Assembly (NCBI RefSeq): GCF_004027225.2 | Contig: NC_044282.2 | Coordinates: forward strand, 60,071,225 to 60,135,224 | Direction of reading: 5' to 3' | DNA length: 64,000 nucleotides | From: Strigops habroptila | Taxonomy: Eukaryota; Chordata; Aves; Psittaciformes; Psittacidae | Shown: positions 44,001 to 59,000 of the stretch, one piece after another | How the letters are laid out: each line of letters starts with the position of its first letter | How positions within the stretch are numbered: position 1 is the first letter of the stretch | The notes under the pieces: generated by a model | Told to the model about the DNA's origin: nothing | The model's database searches: none | What the model saw: the letters and a program-made list of their open reading frames with translations, nothing else | Made by a program: the position numbers and the translations under genes

Positions 44001-47000
44001 GCAGTATTTATTAATGAAATGTCAGGTTAAAAGCACTTATAAAGGATGAACAGGATTGCTTAGACAAGACTATGGGGATAAAAAATTCAAGAGGAAAAAG
44101 CACTGGGCTAATTCCTGGGGAAAACAAGGAAACGCCATTGTTTTAATCTCCAGAAGTCAGGTATTGGAAACTTTCAGCCAAAAACAGAGGACTTTAAAAA
44201 AAAAAACCAAACTCTCTGTGTTCTCACATTACTAAGCTACCAAACAGCATTTCAGGTGGGCACATTCTAACCAAAACCTTAAAACTAACTAAAGTAGATT
44301 GGTTGCATCAGACATAGGAATGTACCTTAACTAGATTATCTATATACATATTCTTAGTCAAGATTTCCTCCCTCAGGCTTGTACTTCTAAAAATGCAAGC
44401 AGGATTTACTGGAGGAACATTCCTTAACCATGAAGAAACACTATCTTGCATGGTTACGATCAAGGCAGTTCACAGTGGCCAGTTACTAATATTTAAACTG
44501 GAAATAGGGGTAGCAATCTGTAATGAGTGAGTGAGTAACTTAAGGCTTTCTGAAGATTTACCTATCAATACACTGTGCAGCTAGGCAAGCTGCAGTTAGT
44601 ATCTCCTTGATGTGAGTCAGCCAGTTGGAAGCTTCCAGTTTACTCAGCCAGCGGTCCATGTTGTGTGACTGGTCATTACAAGCTTCCACAAGTTTGATGA
44701 GGCTTTCCTGCAGAATATTAAACCTTTGGGAAAAGCAAAACATTATTGAAAACGTAAGCAGTAACGTAACAACCAGGACAACTTGCTTAACTGATCTCAA
44801 AATAAAGCACTATGATTTATACAGAGTTATTTCAAAAAGTATGACCCTATATAGAAGTTGTGTCTCCTCATTCAGCAAACCTGCTCTTGCTGGTAATGCC
44901 ACACCATGGCTAACTGTCAGCAGAACACTACTCTTTGGATGTAAGTAGCCTCTTACCTTTCAGAACAAATTGCTTCATAAGGCATTACAACAGTAGGGCC
45001 TTCCAGTATCTCCAGTAACATTACTGCATGCCCATGAGAAGGATTCACTAGAACTAAGGCTTAAGCGCAGCTGAATGAGATCAGGCTAAAAGTCTATTTA
45101 ACTTAGTAACTTGTTCCAAAATGACCAAACAATATTAGATGTCCAGAGAAAATTACTAGGTAAGAGGATTGTGACTGACACAGAACAAATCCTCACCTGC
45201 AGAAGTTTTCTGGCAAAAAGGAAGGCTGGAGTGCAGCTATAGATGGTCAAAGAGATGGCACAAGAAAATTACCTGATGTCTGAAACAATAGCAGGCTTAT
45301 CAGAACAAGAAACCAAACACAGCTTTCCGAAGCCAACTACCTTTATCATCCACATACCCTGATTTTGTCAAAATAAGAATGTGACCCTGTTGACAGGAAC
45401 CAGGATACAGAGCCACTTCTTACAGAACCAAATACTTTATGGAGCTGGCACGGCTCTGCCAACGTAACCCTACAAAGCCAAGCCTGTGTAATTTCACTCA
45501 CCTCTCAATACATTTGTGAATCCTCCTCCACTGGGGATAGTGCGCTTCTTGTTCAAAGCCCCCTCCTTTGGCCCTGGCCTGCTGGGCAACATTCAGGGAC
45601 CTGGTATCAATGATGTAGCCACGCTTGCCAGGCCGTAGCGTGGCATTAATAAGCTTCTCGTCTTCTTTACACCGTCTCCCATTTGTACCTGTAAGAGGCT
45701 GGCTACTTCGCATCATGACCTGCAGAGACAAAAAACCATGAATCAGGCACGGGAAATGGAGAGACTTAAGACTGAAAGACATTGATTACTTGGGCTCCAA
45801 GCCAAAAATGGAGATTTAAGCTCACTATACAAAGGACACCTCTTCACTAGAGGATTACTTCAAGGTCTGTAAATGTAGACTGCAAAAACTGATGGAAGAG
45901 ATGGCTGTGTCTCAACTCCAGGCACGGAGAACATCTCCTAGAGAGGCTTGCTGCCGAAATTCACACAGGATGCTCCTGTTTTCCTTTACAACTCAGGCCA
46001 TTGTAACAATGCTTATTGGAGTGAGACAGATCAACCTTAAAAAGCTTCCTCCATGAGTTCAGGGGTAAAATTCCACTGGGGTCCTCCTGGATCTCCAGCT
46101 CTTCTCTGTGAATTTTCACCAGCAAGTGCAGCTCTCACCCTACTGCACTTCCTACTTCCACCTGCTTCAAGTTCAATCCACCATGCCTGGACACAGACGA
46201 GTGAACACCCTGATCTGCATGACTGCTGCACAGAAACGTCTCTCTAGCTCTTCCTACAGCTGCTGTTCTCCCTTGCCCTGAATCCCTCAGTTTTTAAGTG
46301 CAATCCCTTGCAGGGACTGAATTTATTTAAAAAACAAACTAGAAATCCTTTAATTGAGTGATCATTTGGCAGGCCACTTTCTAAATTACAGACATCATCT
46401 CAGACGCTTTATCCCTTTATTCCTGTAGTACCATCTTTGTGAGCCACTGAACTGGCTTCCTGCTAATGGCTTCTTTACAAACCAAGATATTCAGGATTGT
46501 CATCTTTAAGGTGCCTTCCCAACTCTGTTTTTAAAACTCTCAAGTCATTCATGTGTTAAAGATGCCTCTAAGGTTCAGTTTTACCCACTGGCTAGACTAA
46601 TAAACCTTAGGTCCACAGATTTATAAGCTGAGGTTTCTCTTTATAAATGCCTTTCAATTCAGAAAGCATCCCAGCAGCTCAAATGATAACTAAAACGTGA
46701 GGCCAGGCAGCCAGCAACCCCAGCTATGCTCAAGAACTCAGTCAGGAGAACAATGTGACAGACAGCATTACTGTCACAGGTTCAAGCACTCCTAGCCAAA
46801 CACTATTACATTCCTCACAACTTGAAACGTGCACAATCCAGAGAGATAATGGAACAAATCTTCCTCTAATGGTTTTCAGTCAAGCTGAGAAAAAGCAGAA
46901 AGCACAACTTATGAAATTGGTGAATGGCTGATTTTAAAGCAAAGCAAAAAAACCACAAAGGTACTGCTAGGTCAGACTAGATGTCCTCTAATTCAGAGCT

Positions 47001-50000
47001 TAACAATCTTGGCAACAGGAGGAGAGAAGACATTAGAGTATTTAACTCAGAAGCCTGGATCAAGTTTATAAGCTGCAGGTTGGATATCCCAACATCCTCA
47101 GAACTGGTTACATCAGCAAAAGATACATAGAATTTCTCAACAATTTCATAAAGTGCATTTCTTAATTATAGCATATCAGTTAATTACATTTCGGCTTGTC
47201 GGAAGGTGGCGAAGTCTGCGCAACAACAAGAGTTTGCTACTCCTGAAACATGTTATACTGACAGGCTCATGGAACAGATTGTTCTGATCACTCCTTCGAC
47301 AGCTACACAGCAGAAGCGGTGCTGGCTCTGGGCACGCTCGCTGTCATCATGACTATTACGAAGGAGACAGCCCACCACCCTGAGACAGGACAATGTGGTT
47401 TCTGCCATCCTTTCAGCATGAAGCCTCTTGGCAGACAAAGCAAGTAAGGGTGCCAGCGGTAGCTTTACAAGTCTCATCTTGCTCTTACTGCTGTGAGCAA
47501 GCTCATGCCACATACGCTCCATAAGTGAGTGGATTAATAGCTCTTTCTAGGATGGAGATTACTCATTCCATCACCCAGAACCAGTTTCACTGCAAACACC
47601 TAGTAACTTGGAAAATAAACCAAATGAACGTCTCATGAACTATATTAAGTCTAGAGCACAGGGTTTTTTTCACTAAACAAAGAGATTCACACACTTCCTT
47701 CTGGTAGAACCATTACTCAAATGCAGCTTACCATCCCATTCTTCTTATGGTAATAGCTGAGGACTGGGAAGCGACTACCATGGCGGAACATGGCAACTTT
47801 CCAAAGCGCTTCATCATCGATGGATTTGGGGACAATGACAACTGGAGGGTAGGACGGACAGACAGAGAAATCCTTATTGATGCAGCTTAGACGCCATTCA
47901 TCTGTCTGAAAGAGATCAGAACATACAGGCTTTGGGTCAGAAAACAGATCACTGCTGTTACAGCTTAACATACTACGGAATAGGACCTTCCGTGTTCAGA
48001 GTTATATCAACGATCTATTCCATTTGCACCACAGGTGAAAGCTCAATTATCAGTACTGGCATAATCATGTTTGTTCATGCAGGAATCTGGATCCCCTGTA
48101 ATACCATAACTACCCTAACTGGTCAGATCAAACCCAGCACTATTATCCTGTCTCCAACAAAAAAATGGCAAAAGAGATGCTATTCAAGAGCGAAGAAGCC
48201 CACCCACTCTCTGCAGTGCACTCCTCATCCCCTACCTCTCAGATGCTGTATTTTAGATATGAGAAGGTATATCCCTGCCTAATCCTTTTAGTATCCATTT
48301 ATAAGTCTGTCGAGTGATTATTTTTTCCCCACACCTCTTGATGCTGCCTGCAATCACATCATCTTGTTGCAGCAGCTCCCAGAAGCTCATTACCCAGAGC
48401 GCAGATAAAGCTCAAAAGCAACAAAAGAAATTATCAGGTGGCTCTGCTCCTTGAGGTGCAGGACTTGTTGAACAATGGTTCATTCCCCATCTGGCTTATC
48501 CACTTCCTCAACAAACAGCACGAAATAAGCCCACGTGGTCAGAAACGCGTGATTGTGGCTTTTAATTATTTCAGACACAGCAGGCAGCATGTCTGCAGTA
48601 CGTAATAAAACATAACTGCATTTGCAGATAGCTTCAATCTCATAGGAAGTAAGAACATGGTATGTCTGTCTCTCAGAGACCTCAGAACTGAAACATGTTT
48701 CCACATCAGCAGATTTAGACAGAGGTAACATGGGCTCAAACCCGTACCTGTGCTGAAAGCAGGGTTAGTAACACTACCCACAAGACAAAAGTGGCCCCAA
48801 AAGGCAAGAATGTCCACCAACTCCAGATGATGAAGCTGCTTAGAGGTTAAAATTTCAATTTAACATTTCCAGCTTGGTTCTTTCCTATGGGCTCTATGTA
48901 AAGCATTACAGCTCTTCATCCAAAAGCACCTCCTGGAACCAAGCACAGCATCTAAGCACACAGGTCTCATCATAAATTCTTGTTGGATAATTTTTCAGTT
49001 TCCAACAGTCAAACGCTTGTGAAAGAAGCGCTGAATATTGGCACCCTGCACCCTCACAGACACCTGGCATGAGAACTCAGGCTACCTGATACCCAGAGTC
49101 AGACACAGGACTTTGCCTCATCTCAGGCGAATGTCAACTAGCAGCCTCACTGATGGAGAGTCCTCATTTATTGAAGTCCAGCTGGAAGAGCTGACATTGC
49201 CCTAACTGCAGCCTCAGACAGACCCAGCCTTCATGGCAGGCTTGCTGCTTCTGGGCTGGTACCACACCACTGCGTCCTGCATTAAGGACATCATCTAGGT
49301 ACATCAGATGGTCACAAACGCATATATTTTTCCCAGGGGAGCATATCACACACGAAAACCTTGCCTAAAGTTTGTCAGGGAACTTAGCTCATGGCCCTTG
49401 ATAGTAGGATGGTGATAGTAGGTGATAGTAGGATAGCGTGGCTGGGCTGCATCAGTCAGTGCATCCTTATCCTGTATTTCTTATGGCAAACAAAACCTGT
49501 TAGCAGCAGCTTTGGTGAGGAAAATGACCCAGAAGCCCCTACAGCATGTTTTGATTTTAACAGCAGCATTAAATTCATAAAAGTAGCAGCAAAATAGCAG
49601 TCAAATTTGCTTGTAAAAGCTCCAGACACAATGAAGTTTAAATGAAATACAAAAACCTTTTGAAGAGAAAACAAGGAGCTGCTTTCAACATAGTTGGGTT
49701 TTTTTTCCCTTCTAGTTCCTGTGCTTTAAACATGACACAAGTGTCATAGAGTAAACAAGACCTTAACTCACTCAGCTGAAGTGTTTTTGGTACAGACTGG
49801 GAAGCATTTACACACCACTGCAGCAGGCAGAGACCTCAGAGATGTCAAAAACTCTGCTCAGTTGTGTTCAAAGAAAGTTTCAGGTAGACAAAAAGGCAGA
49901 GGGATAAAGCAGGTGTCACAGACAGCAAGAGAAGAGCACAACAGTTAGATTATGCTGTAACAGAATACACAAAACCCCACGTGAATTCAGGAAGGTTGGT

Positions 50001-53000
50001 TTCGCATGCATTAATTACATAGCTTGACAACAAGTAAGTCTCTCTTCCTCTTTCCTTTGTTCCAGAGGCTACTACCTCTTGCCTTACACCTCCTGGTACT
50101 TGGTTATACAAATCTGACTGGGTCACTGGCCCATTGGAGAACTAGGATCAATTGAGAAAGGTTTTCTGGCAATGAAGTCATTTCATCGGATGAAAAAGCT
50201 GATCTGATTCACACCACTTTCATCAGCAGTAGATGCAACACATGGGATGAGTGGCAAAGGAGACAGCAAAAGTGTACTTTTTGGTGGCAGCCTAAGAAAA
50301 GGATGCCGAGAAAGGTACACGCTGTGTGCGTTACAGTTATCACGAATATTAGTTGCTACCTCTGTTCAGGGGCCTATCCTGTTTTGCACTGTCCCTGTTG
50401 TAAGCTTACTTCATTATTCATTAGACTCAAAACAGCTTCCCTGAACATCTATGTTTTATAAAAAGCAGAGGTTCTCCCAGATGCAAAGTTAAATTGCCTT
50501 TGGCAATCATGTCTTAGCTGGAGATGCAAGTAGTTCTGGAACACATAAGTGAGGCCGGTTGGTCCTCCATTAAAAGCTCATGCTTTTAATTCACCAATAA
50601 TGATATTTTTTCATAGTTTTTTAGGGTGTTAACATTAAATTACAGCAAATTTCATACAATGGTGTGCAATTTGTTTACAATGGAAAAAAATACGCATGGA
50701 TATAGAACTGATAAATATCTTGCTGCCACACAGGAGGTAGAGAAGGCAAAATCACAACTCTGTGGTATGCTTTTTGAGACACTGGCTGCCACTGACTAGC
50801 ATGCGAAGGAATTCTTGTGAGACTCCACCTACAGTCCTGCATCCAGCTCCAGGGCTCCCAACACTAGAGGGACATGGAGGTGTTGGAGTGGGTCCAGAGG
50901 CGGCCACAAAGATAACAAGAGGGCTGGAGCACCTCTGCTGTGGAGATAGGGTGAGACAGATGGGGCTGTTCTACCTGGAGAAGAGAAGACTCCAGAGAGA
51001 CCTTAGAGCAGCTTCCAGTGATTAAAGGGGCTGACAAGAAATCTGGAGAGGGGCTTTTGACAAGGGCCTGTAGAGATAGGACAAGGGGGAAGGGCTTTAA
51101 ACTGATAGAGGGGAGATTCAAGTTAAATATGAGGAAGAAGTTCTTCCCTGTGAGGGTGGTGAGGCCCTGGCACAGGTTGCCCAGAGAAGCTGTGGCTGCC
51201 CCATCCCTGGCAGTGCTCAAGGCCAGGCTGGACACAGGGGCTTGGAGCAACCTGCTCTACTGGAAGGTGTCCCTGCCTGTGGCAGGGGGTTGGAACTGGG
51301 TGATCTTTAAGGTCCCTTCCAACCCAAACCATTCTGTGATTCTATGAATGGAAGAGTATAGACCTGATTTATTCCCACTTTGGTAATTTAACTCTGCCCA
51401 TAACCTACTCTCCTCACCATTTATAACTACAGGACAGATGACTCTTCTGTCACCCACTGATAGTTTACTGTTACACAGGAAGGAGGCAACAATTAGCACC
51501 ATTTGTCTTCTGTATCGCAGCTACTTCTGCAGAGACCCAGTTAACCTCTGCTGGCTTCAGACTGCTAAAATACACTACAACGCAAATCAGGTGACAGTAA
51601 AACCTGACAGTGCAAGTCACTTGGCTGTTGCTTGGGGTTGTCTTGCAACTTGAAAGAAAAAAATTGCCATTACTAACTGGAAGAGCAAGGTAACAGCAAT
51701 TCAGCTACGTGCAGCAGTAGATGCAGATACGGGAAGCAGTAAGGACAGTAGTGAAGCAGAAGAGATGGACCTCATCTTCAGGTATCACCAGTATGCTGTG
51801 GGAAACTCAAAGTACAAAGTTAACATTTACTTCTCCCAGCAAGAAATCTGTACTTTAAGGGATCAGAAAAAATTAATTCCAGTTAAAGTTAGAAGTAGCA
51901 AAGAATTGGGGCAGAGTATAAAGGAGAGAGGGCTTCAAAGAAAAAAGAAAGTAGCTTGAAATATTTTCTTAAACGCAGTGCAGAATTAACCCTTACTTTT
52001 GTACTTTTCTTGTCTTAGTACTTGTGTAGAGAAATTGATTCTTGAATGTTACTGATAGGCTAAAACAACTATTATCCTTCTAAAAGTTGAAATGGCTAGA
52101 AGTCATTTTCCACAAAACTGTCTGAAACAATTCAAGCTTTATTAGTAAGCCTTAAAAGAAGAGTTAGGAAACCAGAGACCTTGAAGGATCCTGCAGAGCA
52201 GCAATGAGAGAGGCTATTCCCAAGGAACAGGCAGAAGGCAACAAGCCCTGTTAGCAACAGATTGTGCGTGGACAAGAAACATAACAACAGATGCAAGCAA
52301 AGATTGATGCTTGCCTGATAAGAGCAAAATATGGGCTATCCACACCATCGCAAACTGAGCCCCAAACCAGAAAATTCAGCCTTTTTTAAGAAGCTCCAGT
52401 GCAGTAGAGCACAGCTGAACTGAACTGTCTAGGAAGAGCTGACATACCTATAACCAATCCAGATCTGATGTACTACCCAGTGCCTCAAGAAAAACACAAA
52501 ACACAGTCTAAAGCTGGATGAGCAAACATTAATTATCCTGTGCATCTTTTACTCCATTCATGTATTTGTCTGTAGTATCATTAAAGTCTCATCTCACAGT
52601 ACAATAATTTGGAGGTTTTGCTGTGACATTTAGTAAAACATTGAGCTGATTTCTTAATATGACTTAATTCTCAGCTGAACAACTCTGTTGATACGTCGGA
52701 TTTACCTGAAGAGCAGTTCTTGGAAAGTCACGTGACAGAAGCCCTGCTGACCTGTGCTGTAGGTTATTCCCAAGAAAATAAACAGGTGGCACACATGCCA
52801 ACAGCCATCAGCAAATGACAGCCCACTGAAAATTAATTCCTCCAATTTCCTTAGATCAAAGACATTTGTCTTACAGTTCTTCCCTTAACACCTTCATGCA
52901 CCAAATGCAAGAATGTTGTGACAGTACAGCAGCCTCCCTAACGCCAGAGATGAGCACAGGGGCAAAGTGCTGAAGTGTTTGCTATCAAATTCCAGAGACA

Positions 53001-56000
53001 ACACTAGGTGACACTTTGTCAGATCAATGCAATGGAGTGAAATCATGCAAGGGGTACGTGTGTTGGAAGAAAAACACATTTGGCACAACATATGCAAAGA
53101 TAATCATAGAATAACAGAATGGTTTGGGTTGGAAGGGACCTTAAAGCTCATCCACTTCCAACCCCCTGCCACGGGCAGGGACACCTTCCACTAGAGCAGG
53201 TTGCTCCAAGCCCCTGTGTCCAACCTGGCCTTGAACACTGCCAGGGATGGGGCAGCCACAGCTTCTCTGGGCACCCTGTGCCAGGGCCTCACCACCCTCA
53301 CAGGGAACAACTTCTGCCTAAGATCTCATCTAAATCTCTCCTCTGTCAGTTTAAAGCCATTCCCCCTTGTCTGTCACCACTTGCTCTTATAAGAAGTCCC
53401 TCTCCAGCTTTCTTGTAAGCTCCCTTCAGGTAACTGAAGGGATAAACATATAAATTATTATAATAAAGTATAACAACATAATATATTGTCTGATTTTTAA
53501 CATATTACTGAACTTTTTTTAATCTTAACTTTTACAGTTTTACTTTGCCATTATAGAATGTGTCAGTTTAAAAACAACTCTTCTGTAGCAGACAAATTGG
53601 AATTAATACATTATTAGAGCTGCAGTGTGGCTGAAATGCAGTTTTTAACAAGTTGTTACCATGTTGGGGAAGGTAAGGCATAGCAGATTCAGGCGGATGA
53701 TTTAATGGAGAGGGAAGTAACCTTCTGTATTCTACTCAGCTGACTTATGGGAGGAAAAAAAATAAATCAGCCATTTACTTGTTCTAGCCTGTCACATAAG
53801 ACAGTTTAATTACAGAAGAAGAAATACTTGGTCAACAATGTATTTATCTGTTGTTCAGGAAATGTAAATAATTTGAACATGCCCCATCCCTGGCAGTGTT
53901 CAAGGCCAGGCTGGACGGGGCTTGGAGCAACCTGCTCTAGTGGAAGGTGTCCCTGCCCGTGGCAGGGGTTGGAACTAGATGAGCTTTAAGGTCCCTCCCA
54001 ACCCAAATCATTCTATGATGGCTTGTCACATGCTTGTCACATTTTGTTAAAAAGGGAGTTACATCTGAAGTTTGGGTTAAAAGCAAAGAATTACTCAACA
54101 TCTGTTAGACGCTATTTTAAAGTTATTGCCCTTGAAACGTAGAGCTATAAAGTAATCAGGTTTTTAAATGTAAGCCTTCCAAGGAGTATATGTCCAGAAA
54201 GTCAAGACATTTACAAATAAGCTGCCAATGCATTTTTAAGCCATGCTAGCACAGGTATCATGCTGGTAAATGCAGTCATTAGAAATGATTGGATCCCTGA
54301 AATCTAAAAACTATTTCAGCTACACATAGAAAGCAAAACATGAACAGGAGCAGAACTATCTCCTGCAATCTTCAAATGAGCTCTGAAGGATTTCCTTCTG
54401 GTGGCATCAATCCTGCTCTCATACTCTTCTCAGCAGATAGCACTCCAGCTTCTGGCCTTTTGATTCTCACTGAAATGCCTGCAAGCTTCCTCTGCTGAGC
54501 TGGGAAAGTGTCTGCTGCTTTCAGATCTGAACACTCTGATCACATTTGACTTCCCAGCTGAAATTAAAGCTGAAACTGTGGTGCTAGTTATTGTAACAGG
54601 TCAGTTTGTATGTCTTTTGACAGCAGGTGAAGATAGGACATGTGAGAGTACTCTAATTATGAGCCAAAAATAGAAACATCTCTCAACTCCTTTAATTTTC
54701 TAGTGATCTCATCATATGAATCTGGTCAAGCGGATCATATTATTCAGATATTAGTCATAAACAGGAAATGATAAATGCTGCAGACAAGCTGGGTTGCAGA
54801 TAAAAGAAAAAAAAATCAATGTTCTTTGGTGCTGTACTAATGGATGTGGTCTCAGAAACCTAAGATGATGCAGCAAGTGCACATATTTAATGTGAAACAA
54901 AAACCTGGAATACAAAGATGCCAACCCAAAGCACTATTAAAACAGGTTGGCTCCTACACCGAGTCAGTTCCCACTACACCAAATTCAGCATCCTAAAATG
55001 AAGTTTGAATAACAGATACAACAGGCAATGTCAGAAGAACAATTTCTACCCTACAGGTACCAAAATAATACCAACAAGTCCTCACAGCACCAGGAAGATT
55101 AGGACTGGAAATTTCCTGCTTTCTAAACCCTCTTAGTATTTTCCCAGCATGAAGTAGAGCTAAGAGTGTTTCAAATTAGGCATCTTTATCTACTGTCATC
55201 TTCCTAGAAAGCCAAGAAATCCTTACTGATTTTTTTTTTTAAGAATAGCCTCATATCAATTAAGGGGTTGACGAAGATTGCATCTGAAGTGGAGTGGGAT
55301 GAAAGCTAAGTACAACAAACCCAGGCCAGAGATCTTAAATTTGTTCTTACAACAAGGAGGGCCATCCCCAAAGGACAAAAACATTTACCTGAGAGGACAT
55401 GAAGGTTGGAACTTTAAATAGGCCTCAAAACTCCATTCGTACAAGGTGAAACACAAGTGCTAAATAGGAATATTTAGCACATAAACAGAAATGTCTGATG
55501 TTTACAGAGTATTTGAACAACACACATTTCACCCAGGCACCAGACAGCTATTTTTACCATCCAGGATTGCCAGTTCAGACACTATCAGGTGACGAACTTC
55601 ACAAACTACTTGCATAAGCATATCCTAGTGCCTGTGCAAATCCTTAAGATCCAACTTACTACTGAACTGAGAAGCTCAAATTCTTGGTCAGGCAGAAAAG
55701 AGCGCCAGCCATCTTCAACGATTTCAAACATGGGCCGGTAGAAGAAGGGATACATGAGAGTGACAGAGTCCAGGGTGGAAAGTGCCTGTGCAGGGAAGAG
55801 AAATAAACAGCTACTTAATTCATTTAAACTGCTATTCTATCTCAAAAAACCCCATACATCAAATCGTATTTTCCTCTAATATTGGTGATGCAAACTTAGG
55901 ACACAAGAGAACAGCCATTAATCTTGAGATACTAAATTACCAACAAGGTACTTTAGAACACATAAAACCCCGCAGCACAAACAAAAGCAGGTTATAGCAA

Positions 56001-59000
56001 TCTAATTGCAACTGGGAGTCTGTACAGGATGCAATTTCTGTAGGCTTCACTATGTAACAACACACGAAAGCATGAGGAAGATGCACATTGAACAAGTATA
56101 ACTAACAGGACGCATCGTACATGGCATTTACCTGATTACTAACAGAGCTTAAACTCAAGAAGTCACTTAATGTTGTTTAAGACACACGAAACTCAAGTGG
56201 TCTGATTTGGTTTTACGCCCTCATACTCCAGCATAACGAAGCTGAGCTTAATTTTCCCAAACGTTACAGCAAAATACTTGATTAAAAAAAGTAAAGTTGT
56301 GGGGTTTAGTGGGTTTGGCTTTTTTGTGGGTTTTTTTGGTGGGGTGTGGGGGGGAAGGATTTGGGGGTTTTTTTTGCGAGGGGTGGTGTTTTTATTTGTT
56401 TAAAAATAAAAAAAGAGAACAATTGCAACAAAAATAAACAACCAAAGCCCACACCCACAAGCAATAAACAATATTTAAAAAATTGGAAGGAAATATCCTC
56501 TAACTCTCATTTGCCTTCCAGAACATCAGTGAAACCTTTCTAACTGGATGAAAAGTTGATAGAATCATAGATGTCCTGGTTTCAGCTGGGATAGGGTTAA
56601 TTTTCTTTCTACTAGCTGGTGCAGTGCTGTGTTTTGGCTTTAGTCTGGGAACAATGCTGATAACACACCGATGGTTTAGTTGTTGTTCAGTAGTGCTTAC
56701 CCTGATCAAGGACTTTTCAGTCTCTCATGCTCTGCCAGTGAGGAGGGGCACAAGAAACTGGATGGGAGCAGAGACAGGACACCTGACCCAAACTAGCTAA
56801 AGGGGTATTCCATACCACAGAGCATCATGCTCAGTTTAGAAACTGGGGAGAGTTGGCTGGAAGGGGCAGGTGGTGAGCAATTGTACTGTGCATCACTTGC
56901 TTATATTCTCTATATATTTCCTATTATTATTGTATTTTACTTGTACTTCAATCATTAAACTCTTCTTATCTCAACCCATGGGTTTTACCTTTTTCTGATT
57001 CTCCTCCCCTTCCCACTGGGGATTGGGCGGAAAGTGAGTGAGTGGCTGTGTGGTACTTAGTTGCCAGCTGGGCTTAAACCATGACAATAGAATTCCATGT
57101 TGGAAGAATCTCAGGGATCACCTGGTCCAACCTTTCTCAGCAAAGCATGAGCTACACGAGATGGCCCAGCACCCTGTCGAGCTGGATCTCAGATGTGTCC
57201 AGTGTTGGGGAGTCCACCACTTCCCTGGGGAGATTATTCCAATGGCTGATTGTTCCCATCATGAAAAATTGTTCTCTTGAGTCCAAGAGAAATCTCCTCA
57301 GGAGCAACTTGCACCTGTCACCTCTCATCTTTTCCTTGTGCCTCCTTGTAAAAGGAGAGTCTCCATCTTCCTTGTAGCTGCCTTTTAAATACTGGAACAT
57401 GGGGATAAGGTCTCTCCTGAGCCTTCTATTCTCCAGGCTGAATGAGCCCAGCTCTCTCAGCCTTTCCTTACACAGCTGTCCAGTGCTTGTGGCCTTTCTC
57501 TGGACCCTCTCCAGCCTGCGCTACATTGTTAAGGCTGAGGTCAGACCAAGATCTGAGAACCCAGGTGTTATTATTATGAATTCTTACCTCGATAGAGCTT
57601 GCAATGTTCAAACACTCCTCCATTCCAGGTATATCCAGCTGAATAATTCGCAGATCTTTGCATTTTATAACAATGGTACCCAATGAGCCCACAAACCTAC
57701 AGCAAGACACAAAGAAAGAATCTCTTAAGAACAGGATCATCTAAGGTAAGATGAGGTATTACAGCTTTTCCTACAACATGTGTCTACAAGACAAAATTCC
57801 ACCAGTAGTAATTTGCCTGCAATATAACCTTTCAAAAAACTAAATAAACCCACTTCTTTATTTGGTATTTGCAAGCTGGGTTTTTTTTGGAGGGGGAGGG
57901 GTGGGGAGGGAAATTCCATCCTTTGATGCAGCAGTGAGTGGAAGTGGAAGTAGTACGAGATAAAGAGAGGTTTTCCTACCAGCTTTTCTTTAAAAGATGA
58001 AAGAGAAAAGGTGTGTTCAGGTATTTTCTGGCAGTACTGTAAGCTTCAGCTGGCAGTTTCCAGTTTCATTAAAGTAATGCATTGAAACTTTGAGGATTGC
58101 TAAAAACATCTGAATTTAGCTTAATGTTCAAGATAACATTTCTGTCTGGCTACATTACACTCCCCTGTCTTTAACTCTTTAAGCCTGGTTTCTGATACCT
58201 GCAGTACTATGGAGCTATTTGCTCTGCAGACCTCTGAGAAGTTGCTCACTTCTGGTCTTATCACTTCTGGTTACAACACAAGTTGACCCAGAAAAAGCTG
58301 TATGTTACACAGCAAACACAGCTCACAGGTGCTTTGTCAGTCTTCCTTACAAACCCAAAAGAAGGACGATGCCCAAGCAGGAACAGTGTTTCATTTGCAT
58401 TAACTAGCTACCAGCGTTCACAGGAACGTGACAGATTTTAGTTCATAAAGCAGTAAACTGAGGAAAAGGACCAGAGTCTCCCAGACACCACAGCAGAGCT
58501 TGCAGCAGCCAGGGGTGATGCAAGAGGCAGAAGCAGGCAGGACCTGAAGGACCAAGCTTCAGCCCTTTGTGGCCTGACCCTCTGCACAAGGAAGGGCAGA
58601 GCTGTGCACACTCCAAGAGACCTGTTGCTAAGCTTTGGGTTGCTTCACCTGTGCTACAAGAGATGCCTGCAATTTACTCTGGAATTGTCATTACAGCTGA
58701 AAGGTCATTACCTATTTCTTGTGTGCAGACAAAGGTTAACATGCAGAACCCATTATAATTTGGGTAGTGCTGAAGGAAGAACTATAGGCCTTTTGACAGA
58801 AGAGTTCTGGAGCTCTAGCAGAGCCAGTCTGTACATGGTTTGCCCTTGCTGCAGCGCTGTTTCACAGATCTCCAAGGAAATAACACAGTGAAGCTACAAG
58901 ACATCAACAGGGCGGTGTTTTCTTCAAGCAAAAACACTATAGGAAATCACTAGAGACTGTTCCACTTCTCAACAAACCCTACAGGTCACATCTAAGTTGT

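Larger units (their letters stand above)
47906..55659 (-). other. MTMR9: MTMR9 intron 3 (7.75 kb)
   Basis: Largest intron. It holds three CR1 copies in mixed orientation and one short tandem repeat. No nested gene was recognised. Confidence 0.85.

Noticed and set aside
47932-48282. 116-codon plus-strand open frame near MTMR9 exon 4
   Set aside because: Antisense intronic sequence with no homology recognised.
56572-57086. Complete endogenous retrovirus
   Set aside because: Only one LTR is present, with no internal genes between the target duplications.
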